Positions 23,682 through 31,847 of a DNA stretch of 64,000 nt are shown here, piece by piece. Source of the DNA: Actinomycetospora lemnae (lineage in GTDB: Bacteria; Actinomycetota; Actinomycetes; Mycobacteriales; Pseudonocardiaceae); NCBI RefSeq assembly GCF_028737315.1, contig NZ_JAQZAO010000005.1, positions 372,001 to 436,000 on the forward strand, read 5' to 3'. A program made the position numbers and the translations under genes. Numbering within the stretch: the stretch's first letter is position 1; each line of letters starts with the position of its first letter. Under the pieces are notes generated by a model. It ran no database searches, had not been told where the DNA came from, and saw nothing but the letters and a program-made list of their open reading frames with translations.

Positions 23682-25496
23682 TCATCGGCGTAACCGCCGA
23701 TCGTGGTGGTCGGTCGCGAGTCCGGGTTGGTCGGGCTCGTCGGGCCGGCCCGGTGGCGGTGCGCCGGAGGCCACCGGCGCGTGCTCGTCCGCGGTCACCG
23801 GCAGGAGAACCGGACGGACGGTGCGGTAGCGGCGGCCCGACGGCGTGGTCCAGAGGACCGAGCCGTCCGGACCGCGCGCCACGGCCCACCCGGGCAGGTG
23901 CTTGATGCGGTGGTGGTGTCGGCACTCGGGGCCGAGGTTCTCGACGGCCGTGCGCCCGCTGCCCTGGTCGGGTCCGTAGGGGACGAGGTGGTCGAGATCG
24001 CACGCCTGCGCGGGCACGCGGCAGCCGGGGAAGGTGCAGGTCAGGTCGCGGTTGCGGACGTGCTCGGCCATGGCCGCCGGTGGTCGGTAGCGCTGGTGGC
24101 CGACGTCGAGGACCGCGCCCGTGGCGGGGTCGGTGAGGATGCGCCGCCAGGTCGCGTCGTCTCCCGCCGCCAGAGCCCGCGCCGTCTCGGCGGTGACCGG
24201 GCCGTACCCGACCAGCTCGGCCGGGCGGTCGTCGAGCCCGAGGAGCGTGTCGGCCGGGACGACGACACGGATCTGCACGGCGCGCGGTCGCCGGGTCGGG
24301 GCGCGGGTCGGTGCCGCCGACGGCCGAACGCCGACCGGCCGCGCGGAGCCGGAGCGGCCGCGAGCGCCGGTCGGCCCCGTCGAGCCAGGGCTGGTCGGCC
24401 TCGCCGAGCCGGCCCCGGAGGCCCCGGCCCCGGAGGCCCCGGCCCCGGAGGCCCCGGCCCCGGAGGCCCCGGCCCCGGAGGCCGCGGAGGCGCCGGCTGC
24501 GTCGGCAGCGCCGGTCGACCGAGCCTCGTCGGCGGCGACGTCGTCGCGACCCGCCTCCGCGGCCTCCGCGGCCTCCCCGGGCAGCGCGCCCGCGGAGGCG
24601 AGCGCGCCCAGGGCCACGAGATCGCACAGCGCGTCGGCGCGCCGGGCGTCGGGGGAGCGCTCGGCGTCCTCGACGCTCGCGGGCCCGGGGTCGACCGGGT
24701 CGGCGCGGCGCGCGTGGGCGTCGAGGGTGCGGTAGAGCAGCAGGGCTTCGGCGGCCGGGAGGTAGGCGGTCACGGTGGCCATGCCGTGGTCCTCGGCGCC
24801 GAGGTGGACCCCGCGCTCGCGTGCCGCCGCCCGCTCGCGGCGGCGGGCGCTCGACGGGTCGAGGCGCACCGCGGCCCGACGCGCGCTGCCCGCGAGCTGG
24901 GCGGGCGTGCGGGCGATGGACCGACCCGCTGGCGTGCCCTCCAGCAGGTCGCGGCAGAGGCGCTCGCGCAGCGCGGGATCGAGGTCGAGCAGGACCCCAC
25001 CGACCGCGCGCACGTGCGCGAGCCCCAGGCGCCCGTCGAGCATGGCCTCGACGAGCAGTGGCAGGCCGCTGACCAGGCTGACCGCCTCGTCGACCCGCCG
25101 GGCGGCCGTGCGCTGCGCGACCTGCCAGACCAGCGCGAGCTCGGCGACCACCGAGTCGACCTCGGCGCGCACGCCGCCCACGGCGTCGTCGAGGAGCGTG
25201 CCCGGTGGCCGCCGCTCCGCGCGTTCGACTGCCCGGGAGACCAGCGCCTCGATCGAGATCATCTCCTGGGCCTGGACCCACGCCGTCATCCGTGACCAGC
25301 CCTCGAGCCGCGCGAGACCCTCGGCGGACGCGACCTGCCACGCCCGCTCGCCGGCCGGCGAGTGGTCGCCGGCCTCGGCAACCGGCGCCAGGAGCTCGGC
25401 GGCGAGCAGGTGGTCGGCCAGCTCGGCGCCTGCAGCGAGGTCGGTCAGGCCCACGACGCGCGGACCGACCGTCTCGTCGACGAATCCTTCGAACAC
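23682..25496 (-). CDS. DUF222 / HNH endonuclease domain protein (13E12-like)
   Basis: A 604-residue protein of the DUF222-HNH family, called REP13E12-like in mycobacteria. DUF222 spans about residues 40-270. A low-complexity linker with ASGAG repeats follows (about 325-355). The HNH motif is at the C-terminus: CTFPGCRVPAQACDLDHLVPY then ECRHHHRIKHLPGW. I use GTG 25496; TACCAT six bases upstream could be a -10, giving a leaderless transcript. A perfect LexA box (25489-25504) covers the start, so SOS induction is expected, as known for mycobacterial 13E12 members. DNA target and role (repair, mobile relic) are unknown. Confidence 0.9.
   Translation of the reverse strand: MFEGFVDETVGPRVVGLTDLAAGAELADHLLAAELLAPVAEAGDHSPAGERAWQVASAEGLARLEGWSRMTAWVQAQEMISIEALVSRAVERAERRPPGTLLDDAVGGVRAEVDSVVAELALVWQVAQRTAARRVDEAVSLVSGLPLLVEAMLDGRLGLAHVRAVGGVLLDLDPALRERLCRDLLEGTPAGRSIARTPAQLAGSARRAAVRLDPSSARRRERAAARERGVHLGAEDHGMATVTAYLPAAEALLLYRTLDAHARRADPVDPGPASVEDAERSPDARRADALCDLVALGALASAGALPGEAAEAAEAGRDDVAADEARSTGAADAAGASAASGAGASGAGASGAGASGAGASGAGSARPTSPGSTGPTGARGRSGSARPVGVRPSAAPTRAPTRRPRAVQIRVVVPADTLLGLDDRPAELVGYGPVTAETARALAAGDDATWRRILTDPATGAVLDVGHQRYRPPAAMAEHVRNRDLTCTFPGCRVPAQACDLDHLVPYGPDQGSGRTAVENLGPECRHHHRIKHLPGWAVARGPDGSVLWTTPSGRRYRTVRPVLLPVTADEHAPVASGAPPPGRPDEPDQPGLATDHHDRRLRR
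24411..24489. repeat. 15-bp tandem repeats in the HNH gene linker
   Basis: Four identical 15-base units (GCCCCGGCCCCGGAG) run from 24421 to 24480, with partial units on both sides. They encode five-residue ASGAG repeats in the linker of the DUF222/HNH protein. Multiples of three keep the frame, so copy number can change linker length only. Confidence 0.92.
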
Positions 25497-25504
25497 GTGT
25501 TCGA
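25489..25504. promoter_or_regulatory. LexA (SOS) box
   Basis: TCGAACACGTGTTCGA is a perfect 16-base palindrome and an exact match to the mycobacterial/Gram-positive LexA consensus TCGAAC-N4-GTTCGA. It straddles the predicted start of the DUF222/HNH gene, just past a TACCAT -10-like hexamer, so LexA would block transcription initiation. No other match was noticed in the window. Confidence 0.88.
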
Positions 25505-25566
25505 TGGTAGCTGCCGACCCCGACAGCGAGGGCCCGTTCCGCCGAGACGCCCTCAGGAAGGAGGCG

Positions 25567-26625
25567 CTACGTCTCGAGACCCATCGCCTCGTCGGCGGCG
25601 TCGAGCGCCTCGGACGTCCAGCCGATGACACGCCCGCCGGTCCGGCCGAGCTCGCGCATGTCCTCGAGGAACTCCGCGGGCGTGCCCTCGAGGTCGATGC
25701 GGACCTCGCGGCGGGCGCTGCGCGCGCCGTCGAGGGCGGTCCGCCCCTCGTGGCCCGCCGAGAGCGTCGCCAACAGACCCCCTGTCGAGGCCAGCGAGCC
25801 CCGCGCGGCCCCGAGGCGGCCGAGGGCGTCGTCCAGCGACGACAACAGCGCCGAGCGGTTGCCCTCGCACATGGCGGCGGTGAGCTCGGGGCGGGTGGCG
25901 GCGACCCGCGTGCCGTCGGTGAACGAGCCCGCGGCCAGGGCGAGGGCGAGCTCGCCGCCGTCGGCGCCGACCGCGGCCAGCACGGCGGCGAACAGGTGCG
26001 GGAGGTGCGAGATGCGGGCGACGGCGAGGTCGTGCTCGTCGGCGGCGGCCGGGACGACCACGGCCCCGCACGCCAGCGCGAGGGCGGCCACGTCGACCCA
26101 CACCTCGAGGTCGGCGTCGTCCTCGGTCGCGACGACCCACACCTTCTCGTGGAACAGCTGCAGCGAGCCGGCGTCCCAGCCGGAGAACTCGGTACCGGTC
26201 ATGGGGTGGCCCCCGACGAAGCGGGTGGCGGGCGCGCGACGGGCGACCGCCTCGGCCACGGGCACCTTGACGCTGGTGACGTCGGTCAGGCGGCACCGCG
26301 GCGCCTCGCGGGCGACGCTCGCGAGCACGTCGTCGAGCGCCGTCAGCGGCACCGCGAGCACGACGAGGGCGTCCTCGGCGGCGGCGCGGGCCAGCGCCTC
26401 GTCGACCGAGGCCGCGATGTCGTAGCCGTCGGCGGCGGCCTTCTCCGCGGTGGTCGTCGAGGCGGAGGCGCCCCAGGTGCGCCGTCCGGCGTCGGTGGCG
26501 GCGCGCAGCAGCGAGCCCCCGATCAGCCCGAGCCCGATGACGCACACCGGACGCTGCTGGGCCGCGGCCAGCGTGGCCCCGGGCGAGGCCAGGGCGGACT
26601 CCACGGCTTCCGTGTCGGCATCCAC
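25567..26625 (-). CDS. tyrA: prephenate dehydrogenase
   Basis: A 352-residue NAD(P)-dependent enzyme that oxidatively decarboxylates prephenate to 4-hydroxyphenylpyruvate in tyrosine synthesis. The Rossmann loop is VIGLGLIGGSLLRA (28-41). GGHPMTGTEFSGW is the substrate loop, and HDLAVARISHLPH supplies catalytic His. No chorismate mutase domain is fused. The C-terminal 90 residues may form an ACT-like or dimer region. The start is ATG. Upstream it borders the M20 gene on the same strand, with 55 bases between. Aromatic pathway partners are absent from the window. Confidence 0.93.
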   Translation of the reverse strand: MDADTEAVESALASPGATLAAAQQRPVCVIGLGLIGGSLLRAATDAGRRTWGASASTTTAEKAAADGYDIAASVDEALARAAAEDALVVLAVPLTALDDVLASVAREAPRCRLTDVTSVKVPVAEAVARRAPATRFVGGHPMTGTEFSGWDAGSLQLFHEKVWVVATEDDADLEVWVDVAALALACGAVVVPAAADEHDLAVARISHLPHLFAAVLAAVGADGGELALALAAGSFTDGTRVAATRPELTAAMCEGNRSALLSSLDDALGRLGAARGSLASTGGLLATLSAGHEGRTALDGARSARREVRIDLEGTPAEFLEDMRELGRTGGRVIGWTSEALDAADEAMGLET

Positions 26626-26680
26626 GCGGGCGAGGGTAGGGCGACCCGGGAGAGTGAGGACGATGCGCCCGAACGGGGTC

Positions 26681-27934
26681 TCAGCCGGGTCGCAGGGCGT
26701 CGAGGACGTACCCCGAGTACAGGGCCACGCCCGCGACCATGGCGTCCTCGTCGAAGACGACGCGGTTGGAGTGGTTCGGCGGGGCCTCGGCCGGGTCGAC
26801 GTCCGTCGGGCACGCGCCCAGGAACGCGAGCGCGCCGGGCACGCGGGAGAGCACGTAGGAGAAGTCCTCCGAGCCCATGATCGGGTCGGGCATCGGCTCG
26901 ACGAAGCGCGACCCGAGCACCGAGCGCCCGACGTCCGCGAGGCGCTCGGCGACGTCGGGGTCGTTGACGGTCACGGGGTAGCCGACCTCGATGTGCACGT
27001 CGCAGGTGCACCCGTAGGCCGTCGCGACGCCCGTGCAGACCTGCCGGATCTCGTCGAGCACCCGGGCGCGTGTCTCCTCCGACAGCGTGCGCACCGTGCC
27101 CTCGAGCAGCGCGGTCTCCGGGATGACGTTGGTCGTGGTGCCGGCGCTGATGTGCGCGACGGTGAGCACCGCGGGGTCGAACGCGCTGACCCGCCTCGTG
27201 ATCATCGTGTGCAGCGCGCCCACCATCGCCGCCGCTGCGGGGACCGGGTCGAGCGCGTCCTGCGGCGCCGAGGCGTGGCCGCCGCGGCCGGTGACGCGCA
27301 CGTGCAGGTCGTCGGACGAGGCCATGATCGAGTCGGGGCGCGTCTGCAGCGTCCCGGCGGCGAGCCGCGAGGTGACGTGCAGGGCCATCGCCGACTCCGG
27401 GACGCCGCCCGGCCCGTCCGCCGAGAGCAGGCCCTCGTCGATCATCGTCCGCGCGCCGTGGGCGCTCTCCTCGCCGGGCTGGAACATGAACACCGCGGTG
27501 CCGGCCAGGCGCTCGCGGCGCCCGCAGAGCAGCCGGGCGGCGGACGCGAGCATCGCGGTGTGCAGGTCGTGACCGCACGCGTGCATGGCGCCCTCGACCT
27601 CGGAGGCGAACGGCACCCCGGAGTCCTCCGTCATCGGCAGCGCGTCCATGTCCGCGCGCACGAGCACCGTCGGGCCGGGACGGGCGCCGCGCAGGACGGC
27701 GGTGACGGAGCTGCAGTCGCGGCCGGTGTCGATCTGGAGGGGCAGCTCGCGCAGCGCGGAGAGCACGGCCGCCTGGGTGACCGGCAGCGTCAGCCCGACC
27801 TCGGGGACGCGGTGCAGGACGCGGCGCAGGGCGAGTGTGCGGGGCTGCAGCGCGCGGGCCTCGGCGAGGAGCGCCCGCTCGGGGGCGCGGTGAGCCGCCC
27901 GACGACCGCCCGCTCGTCGCTCCGGAGCCGTCAC
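26681..27934 (-). CDS. M20 family amidohydrolase (HipO/AmhX type)
   Basis: A 417-residue di-metal peptidase-fold amidohydrolase that removes acyl groups from amino acids or similar amides. Metal motifs: VLVRADMDALPM, EGAMHACGHDLHTAML, FMFQPGEESAHGAR and the C-terminal MGSEDFSYVL. The inserted dimerisation domain spans about residues 210-320 (VRVTGRGGHASAPQDALDP). The N-terminal 20 residues are arginine-rich and probably disordered. No signal peptide. The same-strand tyrA follows it, but a functional link is not evident. Confidence 0.93.
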   Translation of the reverse strand: MTAPERRAGGRRAAHRAPERALLAEARALQPRTLALRRVLHRVPEVGLTLPVTQAAVLSALRELPLQIDTGRDCSSVTAVLRGARPGPTVLVRADMDALPMTEDSGVPFASEVEGAMHACGHDLHTAMLASAARLLCGRRERLAGTAVFMFQPGEESAHGARTMIDEGLLSADGPGGVPESAMALHVTSRLAAGTLQTRPDSIMASSDDLHVRVTGRGGHASAPQDALDPVPAAAAMVGALHTMITRRVSAFDPAVLTVAHISAGTTTNVIPETALLEGTVRTLSEETRARVLDEIRQVCTGVATAYGCTCDVHIEVGYPVTVNDPDVAERLADVGRSVLGSRFVEPMPDPIMGSEDFSYVLSRVPGALAFLGACPTDVDPAEAPPNHSNRVVFDEDAMVAGVALYSGYVLDALRPG

Positions 27935-28098
27935 CCGTCCGATCCTGGCACCCCCGTCGTGTGGCCGCGGCGTGCGCGCACCGTCCGTTCACCCGCCGGC
28001 GGTCCTGCGGATGCCCGGAGGCAGTGCGTCGACGACCGTCCGGCGCCCGTGACCTCGTCGGACTTCCACGCAGACACGCCCGCACTTACCGTAGTGGC

Positions 28099-28638
28099 AT
28101 GGCAGCCCAGGGCCCCGGAGGCTCCGCCGCGACACGCGGCGGCGCGGGCACCGTCGCGCCCCTCGACGGGTGGGCCGTGGCGGTGACGCGCGAGGAGGGC
28201 CGCTGGCGCGCCGTCCCGATGGACCGCGACAGCCTCGCCGACCTCGACGCGGCCATCAGCGCCCTGCGTGGCCTGCGCTCGACGGGCGCGGTGCTCGGCC
28301 TGCTCGACGTCGACGACGAGTTCTTCGTCCTCGTGCGCCCGACGCCCGGCGGGGTGGCGCTGCTGCTCTCCGACGCCGTCGCGGCGCTCGACTACGACGT
28401 CGCCGCCGACGTGCTCGACCTCCTGCGCCTCGAGGTGCCCGACGAGGACGAGGCCGACGACGACCCGTGGCCCGAGGGCGACCTCGGCATGCTCGCCGAC
28501 CTCGGCGTGCCGGCCGACGAGCTCGCGGTGCTGGTCGAGGAGATCGACCTGTACCCGGACGAGCAGCTCACGGCCATCGCCCGCCGCTGCGGGTTCGCCG
28601 AGGAGCTGGCCAAGGTCGTGGAGACCGCTGGCACCTGA
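28099..28638 (+). CDS. tRNA adenosine deaminase-associated protein
   Basis: A 179-residue acidic protein of the actinobacterial family that lies beside tadA. Recognisable segments are DGWAVAVTREEGRWRAVPM, the strongly acidic stretch VPDEDEADDDPWPEGDLGML, and LVEEIDLYPDEQLTAIARRCGFAEEL near the end. No catalytic motif is evident. The ATG follows a TACCGT -10-like hexamer by about seven bases, so the message may be leaderless. It is 49 bases upstream of tadA and probably cotranscribed. Conserved pairing suggests a role in A-to-I editing of tRNA-Arg, but the biochemical function is unknown. Confidence 0.9.
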   Translation: MAAQGPGGSAATRGGAGTVAPLDGWAVAVTREEGRWRAVPMDRDSLADLDAAISALRGLRSTGAVLGLLDVDDEFFVLVRPTPGGVALLLSDAVAALDYDVAADVLDLLRLEVPDEDEADDDPWPEGDLGMLADLGVPADELAVLVEEIDLYPDEQLTAIARRCGFAEELAKVVETAGT

Positions 28639-28687
28639 GGCCCGGGAGACGGAGCGGAGCGGAGCTCGACCCGTCGATGTCGCGTGG

Positions 28688-29134
28688 ATGGTCCGGGCCC
28701 TCGAGGTCGCCCGGACCTCGGGTGACGACGTGCCCGTCGGCGCCGTCGTGGTGGACGCCGACGGCCGGGAGCTCGCCGCCGCGGCCAACGCCCGTGAGGC
28801 CACCGGCGACCCGACGGCGCACGCCGAGATCCTCGCGCTGCGGGAGGCGGCGACGCACCACGGCGACGGCTGGCGTCTGGGTGGCTGCACGCTCGTCGTC
28901 ACCCTCGAGCCGTGCACGATGTGCGCCGGCGCGGCGGTCCTCGCCCGGGTCGACCGGATCGTCTTCGGTGCTTGGGAGCCGCGGACCGGCGCGGTCGGGT
29001 CGCTGTGGGACGTCGTCCGCGACCGCCGGCTCAACCACCGTCCCGAGGTGGTCGGTGGCGTGCGGGAGGCCGAGTGCGCGGCCCTCATGGTCGAGTTCTG
29101 GCCCGGTCGTCAGCGCGGAGGAGCGGTCCCGTAG
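28688..29134 (+). CDS. tadA: tRNA-specific adenosine deaminase
   Basis: A 148-residue zinc deaminase that converts A34 to inosine in tRNA-Arg(ACG). Zinc and proton-shuttle motifs are intact: HAE in PTAHAEILALRE, and PCTMCAGA with the two Cys ligands. The N-terminal VPVGAVVVDADG and C-terminal RLNHRPEVVGGV blocks are typical. The ATG at 28688 is the only good start in frame; it gives a normal length. Downstream, tRNA-Ser(CGA) begins 10 bases after the stop. Confidence 0.95.
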   Translation: MVRALEVARTSGDDVPVGAVVVDADGRELAAAANAREATGDPTAHAEILALREAATHHGDGWRLGGCTLVVTLEPCTMCAGAAVLARVDRIVFGAWEPRTGAVGSLWDVVRDRRLNHRPEVVGGVREAECAALMVEFWPGRQRGGAVP

Positions 29135-29144
29135 CCTTGTCGGC

Positions 29145-29230
29145 GGTAGCGTGTCCGAGCGGCCAAAGGAGCGCGCCTCGAAAGCGCGTGTGGGTTCTGC
29201 CCACCGTGGGTTCGAATCCCACCGCTACCG
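29145..29230 (+). tRNA. tRNA-Ser (CGA)
   Basis: An 86-base class II tRNA. The acceptor arms GGTAGCG and CGCTACC pair, with discriminator G. The anticodon loop is CTCGAAA on a GCGCG-type stem, giving anticodon CGA (reads UCG). A long variable arm (GTGTGGG...CCCACC region) and the T-loop GGTTCGAATCC are present. CCA is not encoded. It starts 10 bases after tadA, and may be read through from it. Confidence 0.96.
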
Positions 29231-29280
29231 CACCCACGGGGGCTCCGCCCCCTGTGAACCCCCCGAACACGGGGCCGGTT

Positions 29281-29327
29281 CACGACGAAGGGCCCCTCCC
29301 GATCACCGGGAGGGGCCCTTCGTCGTG
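29281..29327. terminator. strong bidirectional terminator hairpin
   Basis: A perfect 21-base-pair stem (left arm 29281-29301, right arm 29307-29327) with a 5-base ATCAC loop, between tRNA-Ser and the convergent mftD gene. A smaller GGGGGC/GCCCCC hairpin lies upstream near 29238-29252. No U-tract. Confidence 0.88.
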
Positions 29328-29337
29328 TCCGGGTGCG

Positions 29338-30516
29338 CTAGTGCACGGCCTGGCGGGTGAAGTTCGGCGGGATGATCAGGTCCTCGGGCACGAGGTCGTG
29401 CACCGACGACTTCCCGAGCCCCATGAGGCCCGAGCCGATGCCGCCGCGCAGGATCTCGAAGACGTTCTCGACGCCCGGCTGGCCGGCGGCGGCGAGGCCC
29501 CAGAGGTAGGCGCGCCCGATGGCGACGGCGCGGGCCCCGAGCGCGAGGGCCTTGACGACGTCGCTGCCGCGGCGGATGCCGCCGTCGAGGATGACCTCCA
29601 CGTCGCGCCCGACGGCGTCGACGATCCCGGGCAGCACGCGGATCGGCGCCGGGGTGGAGTCGAGGTTGTTGCCGCCGTGGTTGGACACCTGGATCGCCGT
29701 GGCGCCGGCGTCGACCGCCCGCTTGGCGTCGTCGATGCGGGTGATGCCCTTGACGCAGAAGGGCAGGTCCGAGCCCCACTGCTCGCGCAGCCACGCGACG
29801 TCGGCCCAGGTGGGCGGCGGGGTGAACATCCACTGGCCGTAGGCGCCGAAGAACGTCGGGGCCTGCTCGCCCTGGGTGGGGATGTTCGGGACCGTGAGGT
29901 CGGGGATCTTGCCCGAGCGCAGGAACGCGAGGCCCCACTTCGGGCGGGTGGCGCCCTCGGGGATGTACTTGAGGATGGTCTTCCAGTCCATCTTCTCCGG
30001 GATGGCCGGGCTGCCCCAGTCGCGCCCGTGGGAGAACGACCAGTCGAGGGTGACGATGAGGCCCTTGGCGCCGGCCTTCTTCGCGCGCTCGGCGCGGGCG
30101 GCGAGGGTGTCGCGGTCGCCCACCCAGTACATCTGGAAGAAGGTCGTCGGGTTGGCCTCGACGACGTCCTCGATCGAGCGGCTGGCGAACGACGACAGCC
30201 CCATCGCGGTGCCCGCGTTCTTCGCCGCGCGCGCCACCGCGACCTCGCCCTCCGGGTTGACCGCCTGCACCCCGGTGGGCGAGATGATCACCGGCATCGA
30301 GATCGACTGGCCCATGACGGTGGTCGTCAGGTCCTTCTCGAACGGCAGGTCGCACACGTGCGGCAGGAACTGCAGCTCGCGGAAGGCGTTGACGTTGTCC
30401 TCGAGCGTCGCGCCGGCCTCGCTGCCGGCGACCAGCGCGCCGTACACCGACTTCGGGAGGCTCTTGCGGGCGCGCCGCTGCGCCTCCGCCACGGACTCGA
30501 ACCACTGACCAGCCAT
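29338..30516 (-). CDS. mftD: MftD-like FMN-dependent alpha-hydroxy-acid dehydrogenase
   Basis: A 392-residue FMN enzyme of the lactate dehydrogenase/glycolate oxidase family, closest in sequence style to MftD (M. tuberculosis LldD1), the pre-mycofactocin synthase. Shared blocks: WFESVAEAQRRARKSLPKSV, ISPTGVQAVNPEGEVAVARA, LDWSFSHGRDWGSP, SNHGGNNLDSTPAPIR and DGGIRRGSDVVKALALGARA (phosphate binding). The active His lies in SNHGG. None of the other mycofactocin genes (mftA, B, C, E, F) lies in this window, so it is either a separated copy or a relative with its own hydroxy-acid substrate. The ATG is preceded by a GAAGGG-type site. Confidence 0.85.
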   Translation of the reverse strand: MAGQWFESVAEAQRRARKSLPKSVYGALVAGSEAGATLEDNVNAFRELQFLPHVCDLPFEKDLTTTVMGQSISMPVIISPTGVQAVNPEGEVAVARAAKNAGTAMGLSSFASRSIEDVVEANPTTFFQMYWVGDRDTLAARAERAKKAGAKGLIVTLDWSFSHGRDWGSPAIPEKMDWKTILKYIPEGATRPKWGLAFLRSGKIPDLTVPNIPTQGEQAPTFFGAYGQWMFTPPPTWADVAWLREQWGSDLPFCVKGITRIDDAKRAVDAGATAIQVSNHGGNNLDSTPAPIRVLPGIVDAVGRDVEVILDGGIRRGSDVVKALALGARAVAIGRAYLWGLAAAGQPGVENVFEILRGGIGSGLMGLGKSSVHDLVPEDLIIPPNFTRQAVH

Positions 30517-30631
30517 GAGGACCCTTCTCCGCGCGTGACTCGCTGCACAGCACCGTACCGGCGCGTGGCACGGCGCACGGTGTCTGCGCGGACGGTCCGG
30601 GGCTGTCCGTTCGGAGGGGGCGCCCCGACCG

Positions 30632-31702
30632 TCAGCGGGAGGGCGGCGGTCCGGTGGAGGCGCGCACGATCAGCTCGACGGGCAGCCGGTGCTCGTCGTC
30701 GACGCTGCTCGCGCGCAGCAGCAGGGTCGCCGCGCGCCGGCCCTTCTCCCGGTGCGGCTGGCGCACGGTCGTGAGGGCGGGGTGGGCGTCCGCGGCGGCC
30801 GGGACGTCGTCGAACCCGACGACCGACAGGTCGCGGGGCACCGCGAGCCCTGCGTCCTCCGCGGCGGCCAGGGCCCCGAGGGCGAGCTCGTCGCTCATCG
30901 CGATCAGCGCGGTCGGGCGGGGCCGGCGGGCGAGCAGCGCGGCCGCGGAGCGGCGTCCGGCGTCCCGCCCGTACGGCGAGCGCTCCTCCACGGATACGTC
31001 GGCCCAGGTCAGACCGGCCGACTCCACGGCCTCCCGGTAGCCGACGAGGCGCTCGCGGGCCGCGCGGTAGTGGGCGCGGGCCTGGCGGTCGAGGTCGGCG
31101 GTGCCCTCCCATTCGTCGTCGACGATCGGCATGGCGATGACGCCGAGGCGGGTGTGACCGAGGTCGAGCAGGTGGCGGGCGGCGGATGCAGCGCCCCGTC
31201 GGTCGTCGATGCCGACGTGCCCCGCGCCGGGCAGCCGCGGACCGTCGACGACGACGAAGGGCAGACCGCGGTCGACGATCGCCGCGAGCTTGCCCTCGAT
31301 CGGCACGTCGCAGTAGCAGATGACGGCGTCGACCAGCGCCACCCGCGCGACCGCGCCGGCGGGCCCGCCGCTGATGAGCACGAGGGCGAGGTCCTCGTTC
31401 TCGCAGACCTCGCTGACCCCCTGGAGGAACAGCACCGCGGCGGGGTCGCTGAACGCGAACGACATCGGGTCGTCGTAGACGAGACCGAGGGCGTTGACAC
31501 GCCCGCGCGAGAGCGTGGCGGCCAGCGGGTGCGGCCCGGCGTAGCCGAGCTCGCGGGCGGTGTCGAGGACCCGGTCGCGCAGGCGGGGGCTGAGGCGCTC
31601 GGGGTGGTTGTAGGCGTTGGACACCGTCGCCCGGGAGACGCCCAGCGCGTCGGCGACGGTCGCGAGCGTGACCCGCCCGCCCCGGCGCCCGTCGGTCTCC
31701 AC
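30632..31702 (-). CDS. LacI-family transcriptional regulator
   Basis: A 356-residue LacI/GalR protein. The DNA-binding helix-turn-helix is TLATVADALGVSRATVSNAYN, followed by the hinge helix RELGYAGPHPLAATL. A periplasmic-binding-type ligand domain runs to the end (FVVVDGPRLPG, MSDELALGALAAAEDAG, VVGFDDVPAAADAHPALTTVRQP). GTG 31702 is chosen; the longer TTG start would overlap an operator. Two identical TGAACCGGTTCA palindromes lie 48 and 106 bases upstream, in the divergent gap to the small gene at 31848. No sugar transporter or catabolic operon is adjacent, so the regulated genes may be only itself and that small gene, or remote. Confidence 0.93.
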   Translation of the reverse strand: METDGRRGGRVTLATVADALGVSRATVSNAYNHPERLSPRLRDRVLDTARELGYAGPHPLAATLSRGRVNALGLVYDDPMSFAFSDPAAVLFLQGVSEVCENEDLALVLISGGPAGAVARVALVDAVICYCDVPIEGKLAAIVDRGLPFVVVDGPRLPGAGHVGIDDRRGAASAARHLLDLGHTRLGVIAMPIVDDEWEGTADLDRQARAHYRAARERLVGYREAVESAGLTWADVSVEERSPYGRDAGRRSAAALLARRPRPTALIAMSDELALGALAAAEDAGLAVPRDLSVVGFDDVPAAADAHPALTTVRQPHREKGRRAATLLLRASSVDDEHRLPVELIVRASTGPPPSR

Positions 31703-31749
31703 GGACCGATTCTCCCGCGCCGTCGCGGTGGCCGGCAGTGGCGCGGAGG

Positions 31750-31761
31750 TGAACCGGTTCA
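31750..31761. promoter_or_regulatory. LacI-type operator copy 1
   Basis: TGAACCGGTTCA, a perfect 12-base palindrome with the central CG typical of LacI/GalR sites. Located upstream of the LacI gene start (31702). Identical to the copy at 31808; centres are 58 bases apart, which would allow looping. Confidence 0.82.
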
Positions 31762-31807
31762 AACACGGGTCGATCGACTTCGCCGTACCCCTTGCGACGT
31801 CCCGCTT

Positions 31808-31819
31808 TGAACCGGTTCA
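31808..31819. promoter_or_regulatory. LacI-type operator copy 2
   Basis: Second TGAACCGGTTCA palindrome, 28 bases before the ATG of the divergent small gene at 31848. Its position next to that start suggests the small gene is controlled by the same LacI protein. Confidence 0.82.
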
Positions 31820-31847
31820 GTAGCCGGGGACGAGACGAGGAGGGGAC

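Noticed and set aside
24411-24489. CRISPR-like array from regular repeats
   Set aside because: Units are contiguous 15-mers without spacers and lie in frame inside a coding gene.
29145-29330. tRNA-Ser(CGA) as a genomic island attachment site
   Set aside because: No integrase, no repeated tRNA 3' end and ordinary genes follow.
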